Of a stretch of DNA of 64,000 nucleotides, positions 9,350 through 17,241 are shown piece by piece. Under the pieces are notes generated by a model. The model did no database searches. It was not told where the DNA came from and saw only the letters and a list, made by a program, of their open reading frames with translations. The stretch's first letter is position 1. Every line of letters begins with the position of its first letter. Origin of the DNA: Pseudoduganella violacea (GTDB lineage: Bacteria; Pseudomonadota; Gammaproteobacteria; Burkholderiales; Burkholderiaceae_D); assembly GCF_014191875.1 (NCBI RefSeq), contig NZ_JACHXD010000004.1, positions 186,001-250,000 on the forward strand, given 5' to 3'. The position numbers and the translations under genes were made by a program.

Positions 9350-9955
9350 CTAGCGGGGAAAGTGGGGAGGCGGAATGGCGCGCCATTCCGGGGGCATGGC
9401 GGGGAGCGCGAAACGGCTGCAATCATGCTCCGGTGGAATGCAGTACTTCAGATAGTGGTAATGGGCCACCACGCGCTGCACGATCTTCTCGATATCGGGT
9501 AGATAGTCGGGATTGGTTTTCAGGTCGGCGGTGGCCAGGGTGTAGCGCGAGAAATCCACATACATGCCCGGCTCGCTGATCTGGGGCGGCAGGCTGAGCG
9601 GGTGGCGCGTCATGATGACGGGGATGATCAGGTGGCTCGGCAGTGGGTACCAGTGGCGGCGCTCGTCCTCGATCAGCTGCATGGCGGCGAACTCGCGCCG
9701 GGTGTAGGGATGGGCCTCATATTTGGGCGTATAGATCACGATCATGCACACGCTCTCGCACAGGGCCAGCGCGATCTTGCGGTCCAGATCATCGCCGCCG
9801 CCCAGCTGCTCGCTATCGACGAATAATTCCTTTTCGGTATCGAAATGAGGTTCCAGATAGCAGCGCAGCGCATCCGCCAAGTCGTTCTTGAACTTGCTCA
9901 TATAAGCATGCTGCCCGTGCGCATAACTGAAGAAACAACCGTAGCGGATAGTCAT
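9350..9955 (-). CDS. TIR-domain protein
   Basis: 201 residues. The N-terminal 120 residues look like a TIR domain: strand A and box 1 as YGCFFSYAHG (5-14), a BB-loop-like stretch FVDSEQLGGGDDLDRKIALA (45-64), strand D as VCMIVIYTPKYE, then YTRREFAAM. Glu88 aligns with the catalytic Glu of NAD-cleaving bacterial TIR domains. The C-terminal 80 residues are unassigned. No signal peptide or membrane segment. The start at 9955 has an AGGGGG ribosome-binding site. First gene of a two-gene unit with the ATPase downstream. Related TIR proteins act in anti-phage or signalling systems; no function can be fixed here. Confidence 0.75.
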   Translation of the reverse strand: MTIRYGCFFSYAHGQHAYMSKFKNDLADALRCYLEPHFDTEKELFVDSEQLGGGDDLDRKIALALCESVCMIVIYTPKYEAHPYTRREFAAMQLIEDERRHWYPLPSHLIIPVIMTRHPLSLPPQISEPGMYVDFSRYTLATADLKTNPDYLPDIEKIVQRVVAHYHYLKYCIPPEHDCSRFALPAMPPEWRAIPPPHFPR

Positions 9956-10015
9956 CGCATCCCCCTGAAAAAGGGCGTTCTACGTAGCCACTCTAACAAG
10001 CCTCATCGCCAGCGC

Positions 10016-10031
10016 TTTGCGCCAGCGCAAA
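10016..10031. promoter_or_regulatory. Small dyad upstream of the TIR/ATPase unit
   Basis: TTTGCGC-CA-GCGCAAA is a perfect 7-base inverted repeat about 60 bases before the TIR start. It could be an operator. No convincing -10/-35 pair was found here. Confidence 0.3.
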
Positions 10032-10107
10032 CCCCAGCCATAGGACAGCCGCGCCGCAACACGCCAAGTCCTGGCGAGAACGCGCCATCCACTGGCACGC
10101 CCTCCCC

Positions 10108-10237
10108 TTTTGATTTGCATCAAACAATGTCCCACCCTGGTGTCAGGCGGGGCCGCCGAGGCACCAGAGGCGGACATTCTTTGATCTACATCAGCAAATG
10201 TCCTACCCCAGTGCCTGACACCAGGGTGGACATTTGT
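10108..10237. repeat. Composite double-hairpin repeat, copy A, with FNR-box-like motifs
   Basis: Order: TTGAT-TTGC-ATCAA (10110-10123, a perfect FNR-type box); first hairpin 10129-10175 (TGTCCCACCCTGGTGTCAGGC, with about 12 extra bases in the loop, then GCACCAGAGGCGGACA); TTGAT-CTAC-ATCAG (10181-10194); second hairpin 10199-10232 (TGTCCTACCCCAGTGCC / GACACCAGGGTGGACA). The same order occurs at 23563-23690. It fills most of the 291-base gap between the TIR gene start and the dinG stop. Confidence 0.85.
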
Positions 10238-10246
10238 TGAGGAAGA

Positions 10247-12316
10247 TCAAACGGGGCGGAAGAAGGCGATGACGTCGGCGGCTTCGCGGGTGCGCTTGAA
10301 GGGGGGCAGGCTTTGCCAGATGCGGCGACCATAGGGCTTGCTGATGACGCGCGGGTCGCACAGCATCAGCACGCCACGGTCGCTTTCGTCGCGGATCAGA
10401 CGGCCGGCGCCCTGCTTCAAATTGATGATGGCTTCGGGCAGGGTGTGGTGCATGAAGCCGTTCAGGCCCTGCTTTTCCATCACCTCGATGCGGGCGGCCA
10501 ACACCGGGTCGTCGGGTGGGGCGAAGGGCAGTTTGTCGATGATGACCAGGCTCAAGGCTTCGCCGCGCACGTCGACGCCTTCCCAGAAGCTTTGGCTGCC
10601 GATCAGCACGCCATTACCGGCCTTGCGGAATTGGTCGAGCAACTCGGTGCGGCCGCGGTCGCCCTGCACGAACAGGGGGAAGTTCCAGCCGCGCCGCTCG
10701 AATTCGTCGCGCAGACGCTCGGCGGCGCGTTTCACGGCGCGCAAGGTGGTGCAGAGCAGGAAGGTGCGTCCGCCAGCCGCTTCGATGATGGGCAAGGCGC
10801 AGTCGAGCACGGCATCGGTGTAGCCGAAGGAGTTGGGATCTGGCAAATCTTTCGGCACGTACAAGATGCCCTGCTCTGCATAATTGAAGGGGCTGGGCCA
10901 GCTGCGCGCCACCTCGTTTTCCAGCCCCATCTGCTGGGAGAAGTGCTTGAAGTCGTTTTTCACGGCCAAGGTGGCCGAGGTGAAAATCCAGCTGCGCGGC
11001 ACGCCTTCGCGCTGGCCGTTGAAGATCGGCGCGATCGACAGCGGGGTCTTGTGCAGCTGCAGCGAGCTGGCGAACGCTTCCACCCAGTACACGGCTTCTT
11101 CGCCAGGCGTGACTTTCGCCTTGGGATCGTATTTCCAGGCCGACATCTTCTGCGCCAGCTCGACGCCGCGCACGCGGCATTGTTCGATGGTTTCGGCGCG
11201 CTCGGCCTGCTTGTCGAGCACGGCCAGCATGCCGTCCAGCGCGTCCTTCAGCGTTTCCAGCGCCGGGAAGAATTCGCTCGATGGCGCGATCTGCGGCAGC
11301 GACATGCGCACGATGTCTTGCGGGAAGGTCAGGCGCAGATCGCGCGCGGCCTTCTCCACCACCGTCACCACCTTGCCCCAGTCGGCGCCGTCGCGCGCAT
11401 GCGACAAGCCTTCGGCCAGCACGTCGCGGCACAGTTCCAGCACGTGCGAGGTGGAGAAGGTGTCGCCGAAGAACAGGGTGGCGGTATCGGGCAGCTGGTG
11501 GGCTTCGTCGAAGATGATGGTGTTGGCCGAGGGCAGCAGTTCGGCCACGCCGGTGTCTTTCAGCGCCACGTCGGCGAAGAACAGGTGGTGGTTGACCACC
11601 ACCACGTCGGCCTGCTGGGCTTCCTTGCGCGCCTTCATCACGAAGCAATCCTGGTAGTACTGGCACTCGGCGCCCATGCAGTTTTCGCGCGTGGACGTGA
11701 CCAGGTTCCAGATCAGGGCGTTTTCCGGCACGCGCGTCAGCTCGGCCTTGTCGCCCGAACTCGTCATCTTGAGGAAACGCGAGATTTCGCGCAGGTAACC
11801 CACATCGTCGCGCGAGGTCATGCGGCCGTTCTGCTGCGTGCGTTCCAGGTGGTAGTGGCAGACGTAATTGCCGCGCCCCTTGAGCAGGGCCACCGACACG
11901 GGCGCCTGCAAGGCGGCGCGCACGGTCGGGATATCGCGCAGGAAGAGCTGGTCCTGCAAGTTCTTGGTGCCGGTCGAGACGATGGTCTTGCCGCCCCACA
12001 TCAGGGCCGGCACCAGATAGGCGAAGGTCTTGCCCGTGCCCGTGCCCGCCTCGGCGATCAAGGTCTGCTGCTTGGCGATGGCGTCGGCGATGGCCTTGGC
12101 CATCTCGGTCTGGGCGCGGCGCGGCCGGAAGCCGCCCACGGCCGGACCAAGCGGGCCGCCGGCGCCAAACAGGCGTTCGATCTCGGCATCGTGCTTGCCC
12201 GGCGGCAGCGCGGGCTCAAGGGCGGGGTCGGCGGCGGCCGGCGCGGCAGCGGGCGTCTGGGATTCTTGCGTCAAAATAAAAGCGGGAAAAGCGGCCGCGC
12301 GGCGCGAGCCGCTCAA
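10247..12316 (-). CDS. dinG: DinG/YoaA-family ATP-dependent DNA helicase
   Basis: Superfamily 2 iron-sulfur helicase of the XPD/DinG group, acting in DNA damage tolerance. Walker A is EAGTGTGKT (residues 89-97) and the DEAH box is IIFDEAHQLPD. Iron-sulfur cysteines lie around NCMGAECQYYQDC. Motif VI is in EAIINLKQGAGRLIRDESD. 689 residues if translation starts at the TTG at 12316, which overlaps the stop of the YdcH-like gene (TTGA). An alternative TTG start lies 14 codons on (LTQESQ). The N-terminal 45 residues are Ala/Pro-rich. Length and lack of an extra N-terminal domain fit YoaA as well as DinG. Confidence 0.9.
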   Translation of the reverse strand: MSGSRRAAAFPAFILTQESQTPAAAPAAADPALEPALPPGKHDAEIERLFGAGGPLGPAVGGFRPRRAQTEMAKAIADAIAKQQTLIAEAGTGTGKTFAYLVPALMWGGKTIVSTGTKNLQDQLFLRDIPTVRAALQAPVSVALLKGRGNYVCHYHLERTQQNGRMTSRDDVGYLREISRFLKMTSSGDKAELTRVPENALIWNLVTSTRENCMGAECQYYQDCFVMKARKEAQQADVVVVNHHLFFADVALKDTGVAELLPSANTIIFDEAHQLPDTATLFFGDTFSTSHVLELCRDVLAEGLSHARDGADWGKVVTVVEKAARDLRLTFPQDIVRMSLPQIAPSSEFFPALETLKDALDGMLAVLDKQAERAETIEQCRVRGVELAQKMSAWKYDPKAKVTPGEEAVYWVEAFASSLQLHKTPLSIAPIFNGQREGVPRSWIFTSATLAVKNDFKHFSQQMGLENEVARSWPSPFNYAEQGILYVPKDLPDPNSFGYTDAVLDCALPIIEAAGGRTFLLCTTLRAVKRAAERLRDEFERRGWNFPLFVQGDRGRTELLDQFRKAGNGVLIGSQSFWEGVDVRGEALSLVIIDKLPFAPPDDPVLAARIEVMEKQGLNGFMHHTLPEAIINLKQGAGRLIRDESDRGVLMLCDPRVISKPYGRRIWQSLPPFKRTREAADVIAFFRPV

Positions 12317-12513
12317 GCCGGTACGTCGGGCACCAATTGCATTTTCAGCAGGGTGATATAGTCTTTTAGCTGCAATTTGCGCTTTTTCAAGCGGCGCAAC
12401 TGCAACTGGTCATGGTGGCCATCCAGGGTCAGCATCTCGATAACGGCATCCAGGTCGCGGTGCTCGACATCGAGTTCGACGATCCGGCGCCGGATCTCTT
12501 CTTCGTTCGTCAT
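12313..12513 (-). CDS. YdcH-like (DUF465) small protein
   Basis: 66 residues, fully alpha-helical and charged, with the DUF465/YdcH pattern (EEIRRRIVELDVEHRDLDAV, RRLKKRKLQLKDYITLLK). Usually annotated as a hypothetical protein; biochemical role unknown. Overlaps the dinG start by 4 bases, so the two are probably one transcript. Divergent from the PP2C gene across 138 bases. Confidence 0.88.
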   Translation of the reverse strand: MTNEEEIRRRIVELDVEHRDLDAVIEMLTLDGHHDQLQLRRLKKRKLQLKDYITLLKMQLVPDVPA

Positions 12514-12651
12514 GGTTGAACTTCTAGAAACATTCGTCTAACCAACAGTTTCGTTTGGAGAACAACCTTAGCTTGCAACAAAACTGCTTACCGGTGCATA
12601 GTGTAACTCAGGTGGACCCCATAATGAAGCAGGCAAGGATTCCGGGCAGCT

Positions 12652-13455
12652 ATGAGCGCATACAAGATCGAGGCCGGCACCGCCCAGCACATCGGCAACC
12701 GGCCGCAACAACATGACCGCAGCGCCCTCTTCACATCCAGCAAGGCGCCCGGCTATGTGCTGGCGGTGCTGGCCGACGGCGGCGACAGCGCGCTCGGCGC
12801 CGAGCAAGTCCTGCACACCAGCAAGCATCTATTCGACGATTACCGCGCCGGCGAAACGGCCAGCCTGCCGCGCCTGTCTGAACTGCTACGCAATATTGCG
12901 CAGGAAACCCACGAAATTCTGCTGATCAATCCGCTGGGCGCCGAGTCCGAACCGCAGGCGACCATGCAGCTGCTGCTGCTCACGCCGCAGCGCCAGGCGG
13001 TGTGGGCGCATGTGGGCGATTCCCGCCTCTACCGTTTTTCCAACGGCCAATGCATCGGGCGCAGCAATGACGCCGCCTATATCGAACATCTGGTGCAGGC
13101 CGACAAGCTGCCGCTGGAAGCGGCGCGGCGCCACCGCAGCGCGCGGCTGCTGGCCAATCTGCTGGGCAACCGGCTGAAGCCGCCCTACGTCACCGTCGGC
13201 GTGCAGGAATGCCTGCAGGCGGGCGACGCCTTCCTGCTGTGCTCGGACGGGCTGTGGCAATATTTTACGGATGTGGAATTGGCGACGGTGCTGGCGCGCA
13301 AGACGCCGCGCGAGGCCAGCGAGATGCTGATCAATAAGGCGCGCGAACGGGCCAAGGGCGCGGCCGATAATTGCTCGATGGTGATCTTGAAGCTGGCGCC
13401 CCTGCCGAAGGAAGCGCCCGGCTATACGGTGGAACAGCTGCGCAAGGCGGTCTGA
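12652..13455 (+). CDS. PP2C-type serine/threonine protein phosphatase
   Basis: 267 residues, one PP2C domain. Metal-binding motifs are in order: RPQQHDR (about 18-24), VLADGGDSALG, VWAHVGDSRLYRFSNG, LLCSDGLWQYF, and ADNCSMVILKL near the C-terminus. No membrane segment, so cytoplasmic. It dephosphorylates Ser/Thr targets, usually opposite a Hanks-type kinase; no kinase gene is in the window, so its partner is unknown. Single gene, divergent from the ydcH-dinG unit. Confidence 0.9.
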   Translation: MSAYKIEAGTAQHIGNRPQQHDRSALFTSSKAPGYVLAVLADGGDSALGAEQVLHTSKHLFDDYRAGETASLPRLSELLRNIAQETHEILLINPLGAESEPQATMQLLLLTPQRQAVWAHVGDSRLYRFSNGQCIGRSNDAAYIEHLVQADKLPLEAARRHRSARLLANLLGNRLKPPYVTVGVQECLQAGDAFLLCSDGLWQYFTDVELATVLARKTPREASEMLINKARERAKGAADNCSMVILKLAPLPKEAPGYTVEQLRKAV

Positions 13456-13497
13456 GCCGAAACACGGCCACCCTGCGCGCTGCGTACGACTTACGAC

Positions 13498-14199
13498 TTA
13501 CTGCCTGGGCTGGGAAGCGGCCGCGCCGGCCTGGGCCTTGGCGGCTTTCTCGGCCTCGGCTTCCTGGCGCTTGCGCAGCTTCTCGGCCTTTTCGGCGCGC
13601 TTGGCGGCGATGTCGGCCTGGCGCTTCTCGGAGTCGGCCTTTTTCTTCTCGTACTGCTTCACATTGGCGGCGCGCTCGCCGGCCTTGGCGGCATCCTGCG
13701 CTTGCAGTTGTTGCAGCTTGGCGTCATGCGCGGCCTGGCGCTGCTCCAGCGAGACGGCGGCGGGACGCGGCAGCGGCTTGTCTTCGGGCGCCGTATGCTT
13801 GACCGGCGGCTTGGCGGCGCGCGCCACCTCCTCGGCCGCATCCTTCTTGGCGCGCTCTTCGAGATCGCGGTCGCGCACATCGACGGCATGCTGGCGCTTG
13901 AAATGCTGGGCTTCGACCTCGATGGCGCGCTGCGCGGCCAGGCCGGCGCGGCGTTTTTCCTTGGCCTGGTCCAGGCAGTTGTTGACGAAGAAGCGCTCAT
14001 AACACGCCTTCTCGCCGGCGGCGAATTCGGCTTCCAGCGCGGCGCGCTCGCGCGCGACCTGGGCCAGCTTGGCGTCGGCCTGCTCGACCGAATGGGTGGG
14101 CGGCACGGCCGGCGCGCCGAGCGGCTCCTGGCCGATCTGCTGCGCCTGGGCGGCGGGCGCCGCCAGCACGGCGGCGAGTATCAGTGTTTTCACTTGCAT
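13498..14199 (-). CDS. Secreted coiled-coil protein, function unknown
   Basis: 233 residues from the ATG at 14199 (AGGACAG upstream). A signal peptide (MQVKTLILAAVLAAPAAQAQ) is followed by long charged Ala/Lys/Glu/Arg helices predicted to form coiled coil. Two cysteines lie in KACYERFFVNNCLDQAKEKR. The C-terminus is a repetitive Lys/Glu/Ala tract. Resembles periplasmic hypothetical proteins common in Betaproteobacteria. It lies 29 bases downstream of zapE and is probably cotranscribed. No catalytic motif seen. Confidence 0.8.
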   Translation of the reverse strand: MQVKTLILAAVLAAPAAQAQQIGQEPLGAPAVPPTHSVEQADAKLAQVARERAALEAEFAAGEKACYERFFVNNCLDQAKEKRRAGLAAQRAIEVEAQHFKRQHAVDVRDRDLEERAKKDAAEEVARAAKPPVKHTAPEDKPLPRPAAVSLEQRQAAHDAKLQQLQAQDAAKAGERAANVKQYEKKKADSEKRQADIAAKRAEKAEKLRKRQEAEAEKAAKAQAGAAASQPRQ

Positions 14200-14228
14200 G
14201 GTTTCTGTCCTGCGCTTGGGTTTGGACT

Positions 14229-15326
14229 TCAGGCCAGCGCGTCGGCGGCGCCGCGCTGTTCCTTGTCCATGTATTCGCGCGACTGCATCTCGACGATGCG
14301 CGACACGGTGCGATGGAATTCGTTGGACAGCACGCCGGCGGTGTACAGCTCCTCCGGTTCGACCTCGGCCGACATGATCAGCTTCACCTTCTGGTCGTAG
14401 AACACATCGATCAGCCAGGTAAAGCGGCGCGCTTCCGACGACATGGCCGCCGACATCATCGGCACCCCGGACAATATCACGGTATGGAAGCGGCTGGCGA
14501 TCTCCAGGTAATCGTTCTGCGAACGCGGCCCGCCGCACAGGGTGGCGAAGTCGAACCAGATGATGGTGCCGGCGCGGCGCAGCGCGCGCAGCTCGCGGCC
14601 TTCCACGTGGATATGCGGGTCTTCGTCGGCAGTCTCGGCGATGCGGCTGTAGGCGTCGCGCAGCGACTCGTCGGTCTGGGCACCGAGCGGGGTGTAGTAG
14701 GCATGCACCTGTTCCAGCGCGCGGCCGCGGTAGTCGATGCCGGCGTCCACGTTCAGCACATCCATCTTCTCCTTGAGCAGGGCGATGGTGGGCAGGATGC
14801 GGTCGCGGTGCAGGCCGTCCGGATACAGGGTGTCCGGCTGGTAGTTCGACGTCATGATGAAGGAGACGCCATTGTCGTACAGCGCCTTCATCAGGTTATA
14901 CAGGATCATGGCGTCGGCCACGTCGGAGACATGGAACTCGTCGAAGCAGATCAGGCGGTATTTCTTGGCGATGCGGCGCGCCACTTCATTGAGCGGATCT
15001 TCCACGCCGATCAGCTCATCGAGCTGCATGTGCACGGCGCGCATGAACTCATGGAAGTGCAGGCGCGTCTTGCGCACCAGCGGCACCACCGAGTAGAAGG
15101 AATCCATGAGGAAGGACTTGCCGCGCCCCACCCCGCCCCACATATACACGCCGCGCGGCACGTCGGGACGGTTGATCAGGCGCTTGAAGCTGTTCGAGCG
15201 CTGCGCCTTGTAGGCCACCCACTCGTCATAGCACTGCTGCAGGCGGTCGACGGCGCGGCGCTGCGCTTCGTCGGCCTTGAAGTCGCGCTGCTCCAGCGCG
15301 TGCTGGTAGAACTCCAGGACATTCAT
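14229..15326 (-). CDS. zapE: Cell division AAA+ ATPase ZapE
   Basis: AFG1/ZapE family ATPase that associates with the Z-ring and is linked to constriction under stress. Walker A GGVGRGKS (64-71), Walker B LICFDEFHVSD (about 130-140), sensor-like FIMTSNYQPDTLYPDG. 365 residues, typical for the family. The ATG at 15326 was preferred to codons further upstream because the region just before it contains the lpdA terminator. In Betaproteobacteria zapE commonly follows odhA-odhB-lpdA, as here. Confidence 0.95.
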   Translation of the reverse strand: MNVLEFYQHALEQRDFKADEAQRRAVDRLQQCYDEWVAYKAQRSNSFKRLINRPDVPRGVYMWGGVGRGKSFLMDSFYSVVPLVRKTRLHFHEFMRAVHMQLDELIGVEDPLNEVARRIAKKYRLICFDEFHVSDVADAMILYNLMKALYDNGVSFIMTSNYQPDTLYPDGLHRDRILPTIALLKEKMDVLNVDAGIDYRGRALEQVHAYYTPLGAQTDESLRDAYSRIAETADEDPHIHVEGRELRALRRAGTIIWFDFATLCGGPRSQNDYLEIASRFHTVILSGVPMMSAAMSSEARRFTWLIDVFYDQKVKLIMSAEVEPEELYTAGVLSNEFHRTVSRIVEMQSREYMDKEQRGAADALA

Positions 15327-15339
15327 ACGGATTCGCTTC

Positions 15340-15384
15340 AAAAACAACAAAAGCCGGAACAGGTCTTGTGAACCCGTTCCGGCC
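15340..15384 (-). terminator. Terminator of the odhA-odhB-pspC-lpdA operon
   Basis: GCCGGAAC (15353-15360) pairs with GTTCCGGC (15376-15383). On the minus strand the stem is followed by TTTTGTTGTTTTTG. Lies 13 bases after the lpdA stop. Confidence 0.85.
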
Positions 15385-15396
15385 GATAAGGCGGTC

Positions 15397-16830
15397 TTAG
15401 AAGTTCAAGGTGCGCTTATCGACGGCCAGCGCGGCTTCCTTGGTTGCTTCGGACAGCGATGGGTGGGCGTGGCAGATGCGGGCGATGTCTTCGGCCGATG
15501 CCTTGAACTCCATGGCGACCACGGCTTCGGAAATCAGCTCGGAAGCCATTGGGCCGATGATGTGCACGCCCAGGATTTCGTCGGTGGCAGCGTCGGCCAG
15601 GAATTTCACCATGCCCGATGTGTCGCCCAGCGCGCGCGCGCGGCCGTTCGCCAGGAAGGGGAAGGTGCCGGCTTTGTAGGCGACGCCGTCGGCTTTCAGT
15701 TGCTGCTCGGTGCGGCCAACCCAGGCGATTTCCGGCGAGGTGTAGATCACCCAAGGAATCGTGTTGAAGTTGGTGTGGCCATGCTGGCCGGCCATGCGCT
15801 CGGCCACGGCAACGCCCTCTTCTTCGGCTTTGTGCGCCAGCATCGGGCCGCGCACCACGTCGCCGATCGCCCACACGCCTGGCAGATTGGTTTTGCAGTC
15901 GTCGTCCACGGCAACGAAGCCGCGCTCGTCCAGCGCCAGGCCGGCCACGTCGGCGCCCAGGCCGTTGGTGTTCGGGGTGCGGCCGATCGACACGATCAGC
16001 TTGTCGAACACGACGCTTTGCGCTTCGCCTTTGGCGTCGGTGTATTCCACTTTGACGTTATTGTCGCCGGTGGTGATGGCGCCGATCTTGCAGCCCAGGT
16101 TGATGGACAGGCCTTGTTTGGTGAACAGCTTGTGCGCTTCCTTGGCGATCTGCTCGTCCACGGCGCCGAGGAAGGTCGGCAGACCTTCCAGCACGGTCAC
16201 CTTGGAGCCCAGACGGCGCCATACGGAACCCATTTCCAGGCCGATCACGCCGGCGCCGATCACGCCCAGGTTGGCCGGTACGGATTCGATGGCCAGCGCG
16301 CCGGTGTTCGACAGGATCAGTTTCTCGTCGAACGGCGTGCCTGGCAGGGCGCGCGCGTTGGAGCCGGTGGCAATGATCACCTGCTTGGCGTTGATGGTTT
16401 CGTTGCTTGGGGCGGAGATGGCGATCGGGTAGCCTTCAGCGCCAGCGGCGCCGGCGAATGCGCCGCGGCCGTGGAAGAAGGTCACCTTGTTTTTCTTGAA
16501 CAGGAACAGGATGCCGTCGTTGTTCTGCTTCACGACGGTGTCCTTGCGCTTGATCATCTGGCCCAGGTTCAGCGACAGGCCGGCAACGTCGATGCCGTGT
16601 TCGGCAAAGGCGTGGCCCGCGTGTTCGTAGTGTTCCGACGATTGCAGCAGGGCTTTGGATGGAATGCAGCCCACGTTGGTGCAGGTGCCGCCTGGGGCGG
16701 GACCGCCCTTGGCATTGCTCCACTCGTCGATACAGGCGACCGAGAAGCCCAGCTGCGCTGCGCGGATGGCCGCGATATAGCCGCCAGGACCGGCGCCGAT
16801 CACCACTACGTCGAATTGTTTATTGCTCAT
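15397..16830 (-). CDS. lpdA: Dihydrolipoyl dehydrogenase (E3 of 2-oxoglutarate dehydrogenase)
   Basis: FAD flavoenzyme that reoxidises dihydrolipoamide on E2 with NAD+. FAD-binding GAGPGG (12-17), redox disulfide Cys50/Cys55 ([13 protein letters not shown]), NAD motif [15 protein letters not shown], and the catalytic His-Glu pair in [12 protein letters not shown] near the C-terminus. 477 residues, typical. Starts 3 bases after the PspC-like gene and is the last gene before a strong terminator. Genomic position makes it the OGDH E3, possibly also serving other complexes. Confidence 0.97.
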   Translation of the reverse strand: MSNKQFDVVVIGAGPGGYIAAIRAAQLGFSVACIDEWSNAKGGPAPGGTCTNVGCIPSKALLQSSEHYEHAGHAFAEHGIDVAGLSLNLGQMIKRKDTVVKQNNDGILFLFKKNKVTFFHGRGAFAGAAGAEGYPIAISAPSNETINAKQVIIATGSNARALPGTPFDEKLILSNTGALAIESVPANLGVIGAGVIGLEMGSVWRRLGSKVTVLEGLPTFLGAVDEQIAKEAHKLFTKQGLSINLGCKIGAITTGDNNVKVEYTDAKGEAQSVVFDKLIVSIGRTPNTNGLGADVAGLALDERGFVAVDDDCKTNLPGVWAIGDVVRGPMLAHKAEEEGVAVAERMAGQHGHTNFNTIPWVIYTSPEIAWVGRTEQQLKADGVAYKAGTFPFLANGRARALGDTSGMVKFLADAATDEILGVHIIGPMASELISEAVVAMEFKASAEDIARICHAHPSLSEATKEAALAVDKRTLNF

Positions 16831-16833
16831 ATC

Positions 16834-17169
16834 TTATTTTCCAATCAGTTCTTCGTCCGGGACGAATATCCACAACAGGATGTAAATCACCAGGCCAAAT
16901 CCAAAAGAGATGGTAAACAGCGCGAAGATCAGACGCCAGATCCAGGACTCGACGCCCGAGGCGCGGCCCAAGCCGCCGCACACGCCACCGAGCCAGCGGT
17001 CCGCGCGCGAACGGCGGAAATTGCTGAATTCCGCGGCCAGGTCGGAACCGGCGCTGGACGGCGGAGCGCCGTTCAACAGGCGCTCCTTGGCGCGGGCAAA
17101 TTCTTCGTCGCTCAGCGCACCAGCCTGATGCAGCTCGTGCAGGCGCTTGATTTCTTCCGAGACGCTCAT
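16834..17169 (-). CDS. SHOCT + PspC-domain membrane protein inside the odh operon
   Basis: 111 residues. The N-terminal SHOCT-like motif (LHELHQAGALSDEEFARAKE, about 10-30) is followed by a PspC domain (about 53-108): RSRADRWLGGVCGGLGRA, then one or two membrane segments (LIFALFTISFGFGLVIYILL) ending WIFVPDEE. PspC proteins sense or relay envelope stress in the phage-shock response. No pspA or pspB lies nearby. It sits between odhB and lpdA with only 3 bases to lpdA, so it must be cotranscribed with them. Why it is there is unknown. Confidence 0.85.
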   Translation of the reverse strand: MSVSEEIKRLHELHQAGALSDEEFARAKERLLNGAPPSSAGSDLAAEFSNFRRSRADRWLGGVCGGLGRASGVESWIWRLIFALFTISFGFGLVIYILLWIFVPDEELIGK

Positions 17170-17195
17170 GAAACCTCTCTTCCAGAATAAAGGAG

Positions 17196-17217
17196 CCGCG
17201 GCGCCAAAGCGCCGCGG
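17196..17217 (-). other. Intra-operon hairpin between odhB and the PspC-like gene
   Basis: CCGCGGCGC-CAAA-GCGCCGCGG, a perfect 9-bp GC stem. On the minus strand it is followed by CTCCTTTATTCT, a weak T-rich tract. It may act as a partial terminator or as a block to RNA decay. Confidence 0.6.
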
Positions 17218-17241
17218 ACTCCGGGGTGATTTACCGCGCGA

